DNA from: Chloroflexota bacterium
GTDB lineage: Bacteria > Chloroflexota > Anaerolineae > Aggregatilineales > J027
Assembly: GCA_013112715.1 (NCBI GenBank)
Contig: JABFGB010000011.1
Coordinates: forward strand, 107,137 to 171,136
Length of the DNA stretch: 64,000 bases
Direction of reading: 5' to 3'
Both the position numbers and the translations under genes were made by a program. A model generated the notes under the pieces. It ran no database searches, had not been told where the DNA came from, and worked only from the letters and a program-made list of their open reading frames with translations. Positions 34,828 to 43,334 of this stretch are shown piece by piece. Within the stretch, counting starts at the first letter, position 1, and each line of letters begins with the position of its first letter.

Positions 34828-36153
34828 TTAACTCTTCGCGTCATCTTCGTCGGCTTTGGCCGTTGCTTTTCCGCCCCCGCGCAAATTAAGCAACCGATTG
34901 AGTATATCGAACCAGAAGGGCGCTCCCATGACCCCCGCGATCACGGTTAGACCCCAACCTACAACCGCTTTAAAGAGGGTTAGTTCGGAGCGTTGAGTAT
35001 CGCCTGATTGGGCCAATTCAGTAGGTAATCCAATTGATTCTAATTCTCCTTCTGTCCAACCGACGGGAATGCGCAGCGAGGCTAAGTCTTCGCGGAAGAT
35101 AGTCACCGGGTTGGTTTCTTCGTTTCCTTGTGCCCCAGATGGTTCTTCCAAAACGCGCTGATCTGCTGCTGCCACCACCGAATCGCGCAAAGTGGTGTTC
35201 GTCCAAAGCGATTGAGCAATGTTGATGGTGTTGACGTTAAAAACCACCGCCAAAACGAGGGCAATTGCAAAAATCCATGCCTGACTCGTTCGTTTAAAAA
35301 TTGTAGTTAGGCTGTCCATCGCGCGGTTGTACCAGTTTTCTACCCCAATCACAACCTGCTCAAATTTCTCTTTGGTCGTCTCGATTTTTTCATCCAGCCC
35401 TTGTTGGCGAATAATTAGTTCGATCTGCCGTTGGAAAAATTCTTTCGTCTGTTCGGGGAGCTTGATTTCGGTTAGGCCAAGTGTAATGAGGTCAAGCACT
35501 TCGGCCCGATAGGTGAAGGCATTACGGACTTGGAAACGGATTTCGTCGCAGACTTTGGGGTCTTTGATGCCAATTTCGATTATCAGCTTGTCCACCCCTT
35601 CAATAACCGTACTTTCGTTTTGGTCAATCAAGGTGCCGAGTTTGTAGCGCACATAGTTGATGGCCTGCTCTTTAACTTTCTTTTCTTGAAGCGTTTCACC
35701 GACATTATTAGCAAAAAGCGCCGCTAGGTCATCAATTGAGTACCGCGCATTCGGATTCTGCTTTTGGATGTCTTCACCCGTAGCGATTATCAAATCTAAT
35801 AAAGCCCGTGAAAAGGTGGATGGGGCGATGTAATCCGGATTAGGGTTATAGGTCAATAAACTGCGAGATGGAAATAGATTTTTAACGATGGGGAGGCGGC
35901 GTATATACTGCATTAGTTTATTTTCAGCAGCGACGCTGCCCTGTTTTAGACGGGTGCTTTTGATAAGGGGATGATCCATTATCTGCTGCTGCACGTCGGC
36001 GTCGAGCAGGTACAACAGCCCTTGTTGAAGCAATTTACCCCGCATCTCAAGGGCGCGTGAGATCATGGAAAATCCACCGGAACACATGGTTCCAAAAACG
36101 AAAAATATGAAAATCAGGCCAATGGCGGTATCTAGCACGGCTGATCCCAACAT
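34828..36153 (-). CDS. Hypothetical membrane protein with three predicted helices
   Basis: 441 residues, no family recognised. The ATG at 36153 has GGGAGGA 6 bases upstream. An N-terminal helix (DTAIGLIFIFFVFGTMCSGG) is followed by a long, mostly helical soluble region (residues about 40-290, with charged segments such as FFQRQIELIIRQQGLDEKIE). A second helix comes near residue 300 (AWIFAIALVLAVVFNVNTIN), then an acidic loop, and a third at about 405-425 (VVGWGLTVIAGVMGAPFWFD). The C-terminus is Lys/Asp-rich. It probably sits in the cytoplasmic membrane. Confidence 0.75.
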   Translation of the reverse strand: MLGSAVLDTAIGLIFIFFVFGTMCSGGFSMISRALEMRGKLLQQGLLYLLDADVQQQIMDHPLIKSTRLKQGSVAAENKLMQYIRRLPIVKNLFPSRSLLTYNPNPDYIAPSTFSRALLDLIIATGEDIQKQNPNARYSIDDLAALFANNVGETLQEKKVKEQAINYVRYKLGTLIDQNESTVIEGVDKLIIEIGIKDPKVCDEIRFQVRNAFTYRAEVLDLITLGLTEIKLPEQTKEFFQRQIELIIRQQGLDEKIETTKEKFEQVVIGVENWYNRAMDSLTTIFKRTSQAWIFAIALVLAVVFNVNTINIAQSLWTNTTLRDSVVAAADQRVLEEPSGAQGNEETNPVTIFREDLASLRIPVGWTEGELESIGLPTELAQSGDTQRSELTLFKAVVGWGLTVIAGVMGAPFWFDILNRLLNLRGGGKATAKADEDDAKS

Positions 36154-36293
36154 CTCAATTCCTCCCGATGGGTAAGAAGCGGTTGAGTGGTGGTCAGTAT
36201 AGTGGGGGTGGGGCGCAGATGCAAAAAAGTAGAGATGCTGCGGATAATAGAACGTGCGATCTATGTTTGAGAATTATATAATGGATATGCGTT

Positions 36294-36313
36294 AGCGTAA
36301 CTGTAGTTACGCT
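36294..36313. repeat. Perfect palindrome AGCGTAACT-GT-AGTTACGCT
   Basis: Nine-bp arms around a 2-base centre, 141 bases upstream of the membrane protein start at 36153. Short centre and perfect symmetry are more typical of a dimeric regulator site than of a terminator. It lies in a 516-base gap (36154-36669) with no credible gene. Confidence 0.55.
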
Positions 36314-36390
36314 TAAATGGATGTGGGTTATATAGAGTGATAAACAAATGGCCGTTCGGTGGGATAAAATGTGATAGTGACACAAAAACA

Positions 36391-36432
36391 CATATCCGGT
36401 AGCCAGCCCCCATGCTATAGCCACCGGATATG
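36391..36432. repeat. Inverted repeat CATATCCGGT...ACCGGATATG
   Basis: Perfect 10-bp arms (36391-36400, 36423-36432) around 22 bases. The downstream arm can also form GGATA-TGCG-TATCC (36426-36439), so two exclusive structures are possible. A related CCGGTT/AACCGG repeat is at 36608-36633. This may be a structured RNA or clustered protein sites. Confidence 0.5.
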
Positions 36433-36669
36433 CGTATCCCCATGTGCAGTTTCGGAGCTGAGTGCCCTATGACCGCAAAAAAATTTATTTGAGCGGATGG
36501 AGTTCCTTTAGGGTGTCGTCTTTATTTCCCTTCAGGTGATCGCTTGAAAACAATTTAACTCGAAACCGAGGTAGGCTATATTGGCTATTTGCACAAAGGG
36601 CCTAAATCCGGTTTGTATGATTGTGACAACCGGCACGAATTTGCATGACAGGTAGCGTAGATTGCCGTC

Positions 36670-37227
36670 CTATTTGACCATAAATTGTTGAGTCAACAGC
36701 AGACTGCTGATACTTTTGGCGTCTTCAATCTCGCCGCTACGGATTTTCTCAAGGGCTTGTTCCATTGTGACCGCGACAGGCTCGATAAATTCGTCGTGAT
36801 CTAGGGTTAGCGGATCATGCACCAATTCTTCGGCTAGAAAGAGGTGGATATATTCAGTGGAATAGCCGGGGGCGACAAAAATTCCACCAAGTTTGCTCAA
36901 TTTACCGGGGCGATAGCCAATTTCTTCGCGCAATTCGCGTTCGGCGGCTTTCCAAATATCCTCACCGGGGATCAAGGTTCCGGCAGGCACTTCCAACAAA
37001 ATCCGTTCGGCGGCTTTACGGTATTGGCGCACCAACAAGATTTGCCCATCGGAGGTACGCGGCACCATGGCAACTGCGCCGGGGTGCAGAATAATTTCTC
37101 GTTGGGCAGTGTCCCCATTGGGCAGACGTACCTGTTTGCGCTGCAAATGGAGCAGACGCCCTTTATAAATATCTTCTGCGCCGATTTCGACTTCCATTAA
37201 CGCATCATCATTAGGTGGTTGAGTCAT
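36670..37227 (-). CDS. NUDIX hydrolase, ADP-ribose pyrophosphatase-like
   Basis: 185 residues from ATG 37227; the longer frame adds 11 codons with no better signal. The NUDIX box is complete: Gly-x5-Glu-x7-Arg-Glu-x2-Glu-Glu-x-Gly in GTLIPGEDIWKAAERELREE followed by IGY. The preceding LLVRQYRKAAERILLEVPAG is typical of ADP-ribose/nucleoside-diphosphate-sugar pyrophosphatases. Cytoplasmic; hydrolyses a nucleoside diphosphate linked to another moiety, probably ADP-ribose. Confidence 0.9.
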   Translation of the reverse strand: MTQPPNDDALMEVEIGAEDIYKGRLLHLQRKQVRLPNGDTAQREIILHPGAVAMVPRTSDGQILLVRQYRKAAERILLEVPAGTLIPGEDIWKAAERELREEIGYRPGKLSKLGGIFVAPGYSTEYIHLFLAEELVHDPLTLDHDEFIEPVAVTMEQALEKIRSGEIEDAKSISSLLLTQQFMVK

Positions 37228-37250
37228 CAGTTTAGCCCTTTTAAATGATA

Positions 37251-37283
37251 AAAGACCCACACATGGGATGGGTGCGGGTCTTT
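37251..37283 (-). terminator. Terminator between the LysM lipoprotein gene and the NUDIX gene
   Basis: AAAGACCC (37251-37258) pairs with GGGTCTTT (37276-37283); on the minus strand the hairpin runs into TTTTATC. It starts 29 bases after the stop of the LysM gene. Confidence 0.75.
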
Positions 37284-37311
37284 AAGAATTTCAAATGAAT
37301 TACGCTCTGAA

Positions 37312-38547
37312 TTAGCCTGTCGCGCCTTGTACTTGTAGGGTGGGAGTGGGAGTGGCTGTGCCGCAGGGTAGCGTCCGCGCTGGAATGGTCAGTGTATCGC
37401 CAGCGATGATAATATTGATATTGGTGATACGCGGATTGGCGACCACAATATCCCGCATGGTGACGCAGAACCGGACGGACAATTTATAGATATTGTCGCC
37501 ACCGACCACCACATATTGCACCGGGCCAAGCGAGTTATCTGGCGTAGCGCCGCCCGCCACACCACCGGATGGGGCAGGTGTACCCGTTGGAGTAGGCGTC
37601 GCATTGCGTCCGCAGCCGGGAATCTTGATCGTGTCACCCGCCTTGATATAGTCCCAATTGGTGATGTTGTTGTACGAGGCCAGTGTCGCCAATGCCACGT
37701 TATAGGTTCGGGCAATCACCCCCAATTTATCACCGGGCTGGATAAGATAATCGCAGTCGGGGAATTGGGAAGAGGGTGTGGTCTGACCCGTCACTCCACC
37801 TGCGCCGGGGGTTGTACCAATCGGCACTTGTGGTGTAATGGCTAATTGAGTGCCCTGTGCGGCGGCAGCGGTGGCTGTGGCATTAAAGATAATGGCCGTC
37901 GCGGTCATTTGTTGGGGCAGGAGGGTCGCCTGCAATTCCGAACCGCCCCCTTGCCCTATCACGGTGGGGGCAATCGTGAGCGTAAGTGTTGGGAACGGCG
38001 TAAAGGTGGCAGTGATTTGTGAAGTAGGCGTATTCGTTGGGAACGGCGGAAGCGTGTTGGTTGGTGTCGTGCTGGGTGTAGAGGTCGCCGTCGGTGGGAC
38101 ATTTGTTGAAGTAGCAGTCGAGGTTACAGTGCTGGTGGCGGTGCTAGTAGCGGACGGCAGTGAAGTCGGTGTGGCCGAGGGCAGAACCGCAGCGACTACG
38201 GGTGTGGTTGGTGTTGCGGTTGCTGTTGGGAACTGCACGGGCTGACTAAAGGTCGCGGTAGCCGTGAAGGTGGGCAGCGCGGTTGTTTCGACACCTATAC
38301 TTGTCCAAACCGTCGGTGATTCAGACGCCGTTGGAGTGCTAGAAGGCGTTTGCGCCTGAAGGGTTAAGACCGCGCTCGTTTCTGTCGCAGCAAAATCTGG
38401 AGTTTGTGGTGTCTGCAAATCCACTAACGCTATTTCACCGGGCGGGGTCGGCTGTCTATCTTCACCAGCAGACCGATAGCGGCATCCGGCGATTATAAAC
38501 GTCGCAAGGAATATGCCTGCAACGCCAATCAATACTTGCCTTCGCAT
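37312..38547 (-). CDS. LysM-domain lipoprotein with Thr/Pro-rich stalk
   Basis: 411 residues. GGGAGG lies 9 bases before the ATG. Lipoprotein signal with lipobox IAGC (VAGIFLATFIIAGCRYRSAG). A stalk of about 200 residues dominated by Thr, Pro, Ser and Ala follows (for example SATPTSLPSATSTATSTVTS). Two LysM domains lie at about residues 265-312 (YLIQPGDKLGVIARTYNVAL) and 343-390 (VQYVVVGGDNIYKLSVRFCV). LysM binds N-acetylglucosamine glycans, so the protein may bridge membrane and cell-surface glycan. Confidence 0.88.
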   Translation of the reverse strand: MRRQVLIGVAGIFLATFIIAGCRYRSAGEDRQPTPPGEIALVDLQTPQTPDFAATETSAVLTLQAQTPSSTPTASESPTVWTSIGVETTALPTFTATATFSQPVQFPTATATPTTPVVAAVLPSATPTSLPSATSTATSTVTSTATSTNVPPTATSTPSTTPTNTLPPFPTNTPTSQITATFTPFPTLTLTIAPTVIGQGGGSELQATLLPQQMTATAIIFNATATAAAAQGTQLAITPQVPIGTTPGAGGVTGQTTPSSQFPDCDYLIQPGDKLGVIARTYNVALATLASYNNITNWDYIKAGDTIKIPGCGRNATPTPTGTPAPSGGVAGGATPDNSLGPVQYVVVGGDNIYKLSVRFCVTMRDIVVANPRITNINIIIAGDTLTIPARTLPCGTATPTPTLQVQGATG

Positions 38548-38681
38548 CTAGTAAAACCTCCCGACCCTGTGATTATTTTAAACAGGATAAGTACGGTGTC
38601 ATTCTCATTTTGGGCCAGTCAAGGGTAGTGTAGCATTACAATCAAAGTGTGGCAAATTAAAAACAGGGCAGAATGTCATGA

Positions 38682-39290
38682 TTATTTGTGTGGTGGCACA
38701 AATATCTGCGGGTCAATATTTAATCCGGTGAAATTTTGGAAGGTCAGGTCACGGAAGGCAAATTGATAGTACCCGCGGAGTAGTTCAAATAAGTCTACAT
38801 ATCCCATCTCAATGCGCGGCGCATCGGTCAAATTTAGTTTGGCAAGGGCCACTTCGATGCCTTCAGGTGTACCTTCAACTTCTAAAAAATTACCATAGGG
38901 CATCTCATCCATCACCAATTCTACATCGGGTATATCGGGCAGATGATAGGTCGTGCGATATTTTTCATAAACCATGCTGTGCCGATAGCCCAGATGCTTC
39001 AAGATGGTATCCATTGTCTCAAAATCACCGACAGTGGTTTCTAATTCCAAACGTGTGACCATTCCTCCTGCAACTTGGGGAGCAGGGGCTTTATAGGTTA
39101 GCCGGATGTCTTGATCGCGCCGCAGACGTAAAACAATCCCGTGTGATGTAAAATCCCCATTAGGCCCCTCATAGCGGATGTTATGTTCGTAGGTGCGGGG
39201 ATTCGTCAGCCGTGCGCCTGCTTGGAAGAGATGCGCTTGAATTGTTTCTAGGGACGGGAAATACAATTTGCACTCAATTTCGAGACCCAT
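38682..39290 (-). CDS. CYTH-domain protein (class IV adenylate cyclase-like)
   Basis: 202 residues. The ExExK signature is at the N-terminus (GLEIECKLYFP), with VLRLRRDQDIRLTYKAPAP and RLELETTVGDFETMDTILKH giving the alternating basic/acidic tunnel strands, plus YEKYRTTYHL and LVMDEMPYGNFLEVEG. Members act as CyaB-type adenylate cyclases, thiamine triphosphatases or tripolyphosphatases; which one cannot be told. AGGAG precedes the ATG. Divergent from the gene at 39426. Confidence 0.88.
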   Translation of the reverse strand: MGLEIECKLYFPSLETIQAHLFQAGARLTNPRTYEHNIRYEGPNGDFTSHGIVLRLRRDQDIRLTYKAPAPQVAGGMVTRLELETTVGDFETMDTILKHLGYRHSMVYEKYRTTYHLPDIPDVELVMDEMPYGNFLEVEGTPEGIEVALAKLNLTDAPRIEMGYVDLFELLRGYYQFAFRDLTFQNFTGLNIDPQIFVPPHK

Positions 39291-39354
39291 AGCCGCTCCT
39301 TATTGGTTAGCCACATCGTACAACGAATTTCTATCAATCTCAAGCAGTTAACTT

Positions 39355-39383
39355 TTGGCGAATTGGGTCGCCCGTCGTATAAT
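39355..39383 (+). promoter_or_regulatory. Promoter of the 39426 gene
   Basis: TTGGCG (39355-39360), 17-base spacer, TATAAT (39378-39383). It lies inside the longest frame from 39303, which supports the start at 39426 rather than upstream. Confidence 0.7.
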
Positions 39384-39425
39384 CATCTTAAACGTACCAT
39401 CTATTATGTAAAAGAAAGGCCGGGC

Positions 39426-40379
39426 ATGTCTGAGCAGCCCGACAACGCAAAACCTCCTCGTCCGGCAGTGTTTGATACACCCGTTGAAGTTCCGCTGCCG
39501 ATGGAAACAACTGCCAAAATGGTTCCTGTCACTGAAGAGGAATCCATACCCGTTGAGCAGTTGATTAAAGCCGCCCGCGAATTGACACAACGCATTACCA
39601 ATGATGATCGTCAGCGGGTTGTCAAAGAACTAAAAGACACAGGACACCAACTCAATATCCGTACCAAAGCCCCCGTCGAATTGATGGAGTTTTTCACGGG
39701 TGAAATTGATCTGGATACGGAGCTTGCCAAACGCTATGCCCATGCCCCTTTGCTCTCACAGGGCAGTTTTCGACCCTCCAAACCGGGGCCAGATATTAAA
39801 CGTAAAGCCGTTGCCATTTTGACCAGTCAAGATGATTCGGCGATGGTCACAGTAGATATGTTTTTGGAGACGCAGGCGCTCGAAATTACCTTTACATTGG
39901 GCAGCATGGTTTCGATGCGTTTTATGGTTGGTGCGATTGAGACAGGCGAACGGCAGCGTTGGCTGGAATTAATGCGGCGGAGTAGTGGAATCGCCTTTTT
40001 GTGGACAAAACAACGCTGGGAAGAGGATTATCTCATTTTTGTCGTGCGTGAAAATTTTGCACGAATCTATGCGTTTTCACCCAAACGCTTTGAGGCCGCC
40101 GTTCGCTTGACGCCGGATATAGTTGCCAAATTGGTGGACTGGCTTGAAGCGTTTTGGTTCTATGAAAAGCAGCTTGCCAAACGCGCTGAGGCCCCAACCC
40201 TGCTTCGGCCTCCTTCTTCACCACCAAGCCCTAATCCCGATACGCAGCCAATACTCGCTGTGGCTGATGAGACACCCAAACCTGAACCGAATGGCCCAGC
40301 GCCTACGCCTCTGGCAGATGTGCCTGCTCCGTCTGAGAATGACACGACTGATTCCGAACCGTTCCCGTTCGAGTGGTAG
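39426..40379 (+). CDS. Hypothetical protein, 317 aa
   Basis: No family recognised. The start at ATG 39426 has AAAGG upstream and fits the promoter at 39355. The protein is cytoplasmic in appearance: a Pro-rich N-terminus (about 45 residues), a mixed alpha/beta middle (FRPSKPGPDIKRKAVAILTS, WLELMRRSSGIAFLWTKQRW, YLIFVVRENFARIYAFSPKR) and a low-complexity Pro/Glu/Asp tail of about 60 residues. It is followed by the zinc-ribbon membrane protein gene in the same direction, which appears to have its own -10 box (TACAAT, 40432-40437). Confidence 0.7.
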   Translation: MSEQPDNAKPPRPAVFDTPVEVPLPMETTAKMVPVTEEESIPVEQLIKAARELTQRITNDDRQRVVKELKDTGHQLNIRTKAPVELMEFFTGEIDLDTELAKRYAHAPLLSQGSFRPSKPGPDIKRKAVAILTSQDDSAMVTVDMFLETQALEITFTLGSMVSMRFMVGAIETGERQRWLELMRRSSGIAFLWTKQRWEEDYLIFVVRENFARIYAFSPKRFEAAVRLTPDIVAKLVDWLEAFWFYEKQLAKRAEAPTLLRPPSSPPSPNPDTQPILAVADETPKPEPNGPAPTPLADVPAPSENDTTDSEPFPFEW

Positions 40380-40475
40380 CTTTGTCACCTACGCCTTTTG
40401 GCTGGCGACACCCAATTCATTTTTCTCGTCGTACAATGGGGTTCTGAGTATCTTAAATTTGCTGAGGAGGCCAAG

Positions 40476-41972
40476 TTGCCATCAGAACTTCGTATCTGTC
40501 CACACTGCGGTGCGGCTGTAAGTGGTGATACCCAGCGATGCCCTCGCTGCGATGGACTATTGAGCGATATTGCCGATGTCAAAACGATCATAGGCGCGGA
40601 GGAGGATTTTCAGGCTCGGACGTTGGTTGAAGAATCGCCAGCCGAACCCGTCTTGCTGCCTACGCCGAGTACGGAATCGGCTTATGAACCAATGGCGACG
40701 GTGATTGATTCACAACCAGCGTATCAGGTCGCCGATGAACTTGAGCGTGTGTTGAATGAACAGCCCATCGAATTTAAGACGGATGAGCCACTGCCTTCGA
40801 TCTATCAGGCACAGACGATTGTTGGTATGGAAGATGAAGCTCGTCCTGTACCAAATGAAGGCCTCCAATCCCGCGAAGAGGCTTACCCAAAAGCGATTGA
40901 GGAAATCAGCGAAGAAGTTAGGGAAGACGACAGCGAGCCGGTTGGGATTGTAGATTCAACTCCCAACGAGTTTCAACCGCCAGTTGCGCCAAGCCCCAGT
41001 GGTATGAAAACCATTATAGATGATAGCCCACCTAGCGGTTTCTCGGAAGCGCGGACAGAGGCTTTTCAACAGCCACCTTCGCCAGCCACTACACCTGCAC
41101 GCGGGTCACCAATGGTCACGATTCCTGCTGAAACGGCTTCGCATCCGATGGATCGGCAGACAGTGCCGAATGCCTATATGCCGCAGTATGCACCACCTGT
41201 TCCCCAACCAATGCCCATTCCGCGTGCGCCCTATACGCCGCCCCCTGTATCGGCTGTTACGATGGCAGCCGCGCCATCAATGGCTTATGCACAAGCTGCG
41301 CCGCCGCGCTCGATGCCTATGCAGCAAGGATGGGGCGCTCCACAGCCCGCTGGCCCGTCGGATTATTGGCTACGTCAGCGCACCCAGACGTATCTGAATG
41401 GTGGCTATAAGCTGAAGGGTGAAGGCCCCGGCAAAATCATGTTGGCCTATGGCAAGTCGTTGGGGCTTATCTGGTGGGTGGTGGCCGTAACCAGTGTCAT
41501 CGGGGCGCTGTGGTACTTTCTGATTTTGCTATTTTCCGGTTTCCGCAAAGACAAGGTGACGATTTTCCTTGAACCCGATGGGTATGTTTTTGAAGATGGT
41601 TCAGGTGCGGCCCATATACGTATCCGGCGGTGGCGTTCGGCGCGGCGCTGGGGGGTCATCGGGATAATCTTGGCGGTGGTGTCACTGCTGATGTTTTTGA
41701 TGCTGGTGGTAGCTGCTTATGTCATTGGCAATCAATATGAGGCCGAATTAGAAAAAGCCTATCCCGAAATCACCTTTTTCGAGAGCACGGCCAGCGAAGC
41801 CACTATTAGCCAAGCGGACGTGGAGATGGTACGATTAATTGTATTGGTACTCGGTATCCTATTTATATTGGCAGCCATCGGCACTTTAGGAGGTGCGGCT
41901 GTGGCTGTAGTAAGTTATGTGCAAGCCGCCGCTTATCATGTGGATGTTCCACCTTTGCCCGGTTTTTGGTGA
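40476..41972 (+). CDS. Zinc-ribbon protein with disordered linker and C-terminal membrane helices
   Basis: The start is taken as TTG 40476 because GAGGAGG lies about 6 bases upstream and the zinc ribbon then begins at once (RICPHCGAAVSGDTQRCPRC). Two CxxC pairs form the ribbon (residues 7-30). A long acidic then Pro/Gln/Ala-rich segment (about residues 40-305) follows. The C-terminal part has three membrane helices (LIWWVVAVTSVIGALWYFLI, GIILAVVSLLMFLMLVVAAY, LIVLVLGILFILAAIGTLGG). 498 residues. Function unknown. The layout resembles cytoplasmic sensor or scaffold domains tethered to the membrane. Confidence 0.72.
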   Translation: MPSELRICPHCGAAVSGDTQRCPRCDGLLSDIADVKTIIGAEEDFQARTLVEESPAEPVLLPTPSTESAYEPMATVIDSQPAYQVADELERVLNEQPIEFKTDEPLPSIYQAQTIVGMEDEARPVPNEGLQSREEAYPKAIEEISEEVREDDSEPVGIVDSTPNEFQPPVAPSPSGMKTIIDDSPPSGFSEARTEAFQQPPSPATTPARGSPMVTIPAETASHPMDRQTVPNAYMPQYAPPVPQPMPIPRAPYTPPPVSAVTMAAAPSMAYAQAAPPRSMPMQQGWGAPQPAGPSDYWLRQRTQTYLNGGYKLKGEGPGKIMLAYGKSLGLIWWVVAVTSVIGALWYFLILLFSGFRKDKVTIFLEPDGYVFEDGSGAAHIRIRRWRSARRWGVIGIILAVVSLLMFLMLVVAAYVIGNQYEAELEKAYPEITFFESTASEATISQADVEMVRLIVLVLGILFILAAIGTLGGAAVAVVSYVQAAAYHVDVPPLPGFW

Positions 41973-41993
41973 GTTTATTGGAGCAGAGTGACA

Positions 41994-42779
41994 ATGCAGA
42001 CGACTTTGCAATATGTATCTTTTGATCGTGCCGCCGATTATTATGATGAGACTCGTGGATTTCCGCCGGGGGTCGAGCATGAGGCGGTTGCTTTATTTGT
42101 CGAGGCAGGTCAATTAACCCCCCGCAGCCGCATATTGGAAATAGGAGTGGGCACGGGGCGAATTGCACTCCCGCTTGCGCCGCGTGTGGGTACTTATCTT
42201 GGCCTTGATATATCGCTGGCAATGATGCAGCGCCTCCGTCAAAAAGACGGCGGTGAACGCATTATCTTGATTGAAGGGAATGCCGCGCATTTGCCTTTTG
42301 CAAACCATTCAGTGGATGCGGTTATCGCTGTGCATGTGTTCCATCTGATTCCCAATTATATGGATGTTCTTGATGAGATCAGGCGGATATTGCGTCCGGG
42401 AGGGATGCTGCTGCACGGCTGGAATGATCGTGGGACGGAAAATATGCTGGAAAGGACGTGGCGTGAAGCGACCAGCCATTTTGAGGAGACGACTCGCCCG
42501 ATTTCATGGGAGAAACGTCAAACTTTTTTGTCGGAGGCGGGGTGGCGAAGCGTTGGGTCAGAACTGCGCCATTCATATGCGACCCTGCGTTCACCCGCTA
42601 CCTATGTGCAGCATCTACGAGAGCGCAAATGGTCACAGACATGGCGCATGACCGACGCGCAAATGGAGGCGGGTATAGCTGCGGTGGAGGCGTATATCGC
42701 CGCTAATCACCTTGACCCGATGCTGCCCACCCAAGTTGAAGCCACGTTTAATGTACAAGCCTTTTTGCCGCCGAATTGA
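41994..42779 (+). CDS. Class I SAM-dependent methyltransferase
   Basis: 261 residues from ATG 41994 (a GTG two codons earlier is possible). SAM motif I is ILEIGVGTGRIALPLAPRVG, followed by YLGLDISLAMMQRL, the acidic-aromatic step NAAHLPFANHSVDAVIAVHV and the RPGGMLLHGWND post-motif. These are typical of the Methyltransf_11 group. The substrate is unknown; C-terminal residues 150-261 form the substrate-binding cap. The 3' end overlaps a weakly supported convergent frame by 32 bases. Confidence 0.88.
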   Translation: MQTTLQYVSFDRAADYYDETRGFPPGVEHEAVALFVEAGQLTPRSRILEIGVGTGRIALPLAPRVGTYLGLDISLAMMQRLRQKDGGERIILIEGNAAHLPFANHSVDAVIAVHVFHLIPNYMDVLDEIRRILRPGGMLLHGWNDRGTENMLERTWREATSHFEETTRPISWEKRQTFLSEAGWRSVGSELRHSYATLRSPATYVQHLRERKWSQTWRMTDAQMEAGIAAVEAYIAANHLDPMLPTQVEATFNVQAFLPPN

Positions 42780-43107
42780 ACCAACCTTTTTTGACCACCT
42801 TTGCGTCAAAGGCCCTTTCGATATAGGCAATAAAATGGGGTGTGCTTCTATATTCTCTCCACCAAGCACCGATTAACGCCATTAAGCTCACGAGGGCAAG
42901 GGAAATTAATAGCAGACATAGAACCCCGACTATTGAACTCTCATCATTTTCGACCAGAAACCATAAATACATAGCTAATGTTAGGTTAAGGGCTGCTAGG
43001 CCAACCCGAAAGGCTCTTAACCTGTATGAAATTCCAATGTATCCATAAATCCAAGTTTCCATATTTTTGTTCAAGAATACGCCAGAGAAAAGGGGATCAA
43101 GCGGCAT
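42748..43107 (-). CDS. Possible small membrane protein, 119 aa
   Basis: Weakly supported. No clear ribosome site precedes the ATG at 43107; a second ATG at about 43062 (METWIYGYIGISYRL) is an alternative. Two adjacent hydrophobic stretches (AFRVGLAALNLTLAMYLWFL and GVLCLLLISLALVSLMALIG) followed by a basic tail give it a credible two-helix topology. Its 3' end overlaps the methyltransferase gene on the other strand by 32 bases. The region looks AT-richer than its neighbours. Confidence 0.45.
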   Translation of the reverse strand: MPLDPLFSGVFLNKNMETWIYGYIGISYRLRAFRVGLAALNLTLAMYLWFLVENDESSIVGVLCLLLISLALVSLMALIGAWWREYRSTPHFIAYIERAFDAKVVKKGWFNSAAKRLVH

Positions 43108-43282
43108 TGAAGGTAATTTTTCAGACTAAACCCAGAGTTAGCTTTTGGGGATATATCGAAACCTTTTCTTGAGGAGGTTCTCGTAGTGCAAAGGCTTTCA
43201 AGTCGTGCGATACATTCTTCCATACTTAAATTATGAGTTTGAAAAGCGACTTTCATGGTTACATACTCGCATTCAAAAATTG

Positions 43283-43315
43283 CCCCTTCCCTTTGAACGA
43301 TCTTAGGTGAAGGGG
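43283..43315 (-). terminator. Terminator after the three-repeat secreted protein gene
   Basis: CCCCTTC (43283-43289) pairs with GAAGGGG (43309-43315); on the minus strand the hairpin is followed by CAATTTTTG. It begins about 20 bases past the stop at 43335. Confidence 0.7.
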
Positions 43316-43334
43316 TGTGAGATTGGCGCAAAAA

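Noticed and set aside
36194..36424. 76-codon His-rich minus-strand frame in the structured gap
   Set aside because: Covers both inverted repeats, has no ribosome site and a random-looking composition; more likely non-coding.
43071..43331. 86-codon minus-strand frame
   Set aside because: Overlaps the terminator of the three-repeat gene and the next frame; no ribosome site and no protein features.
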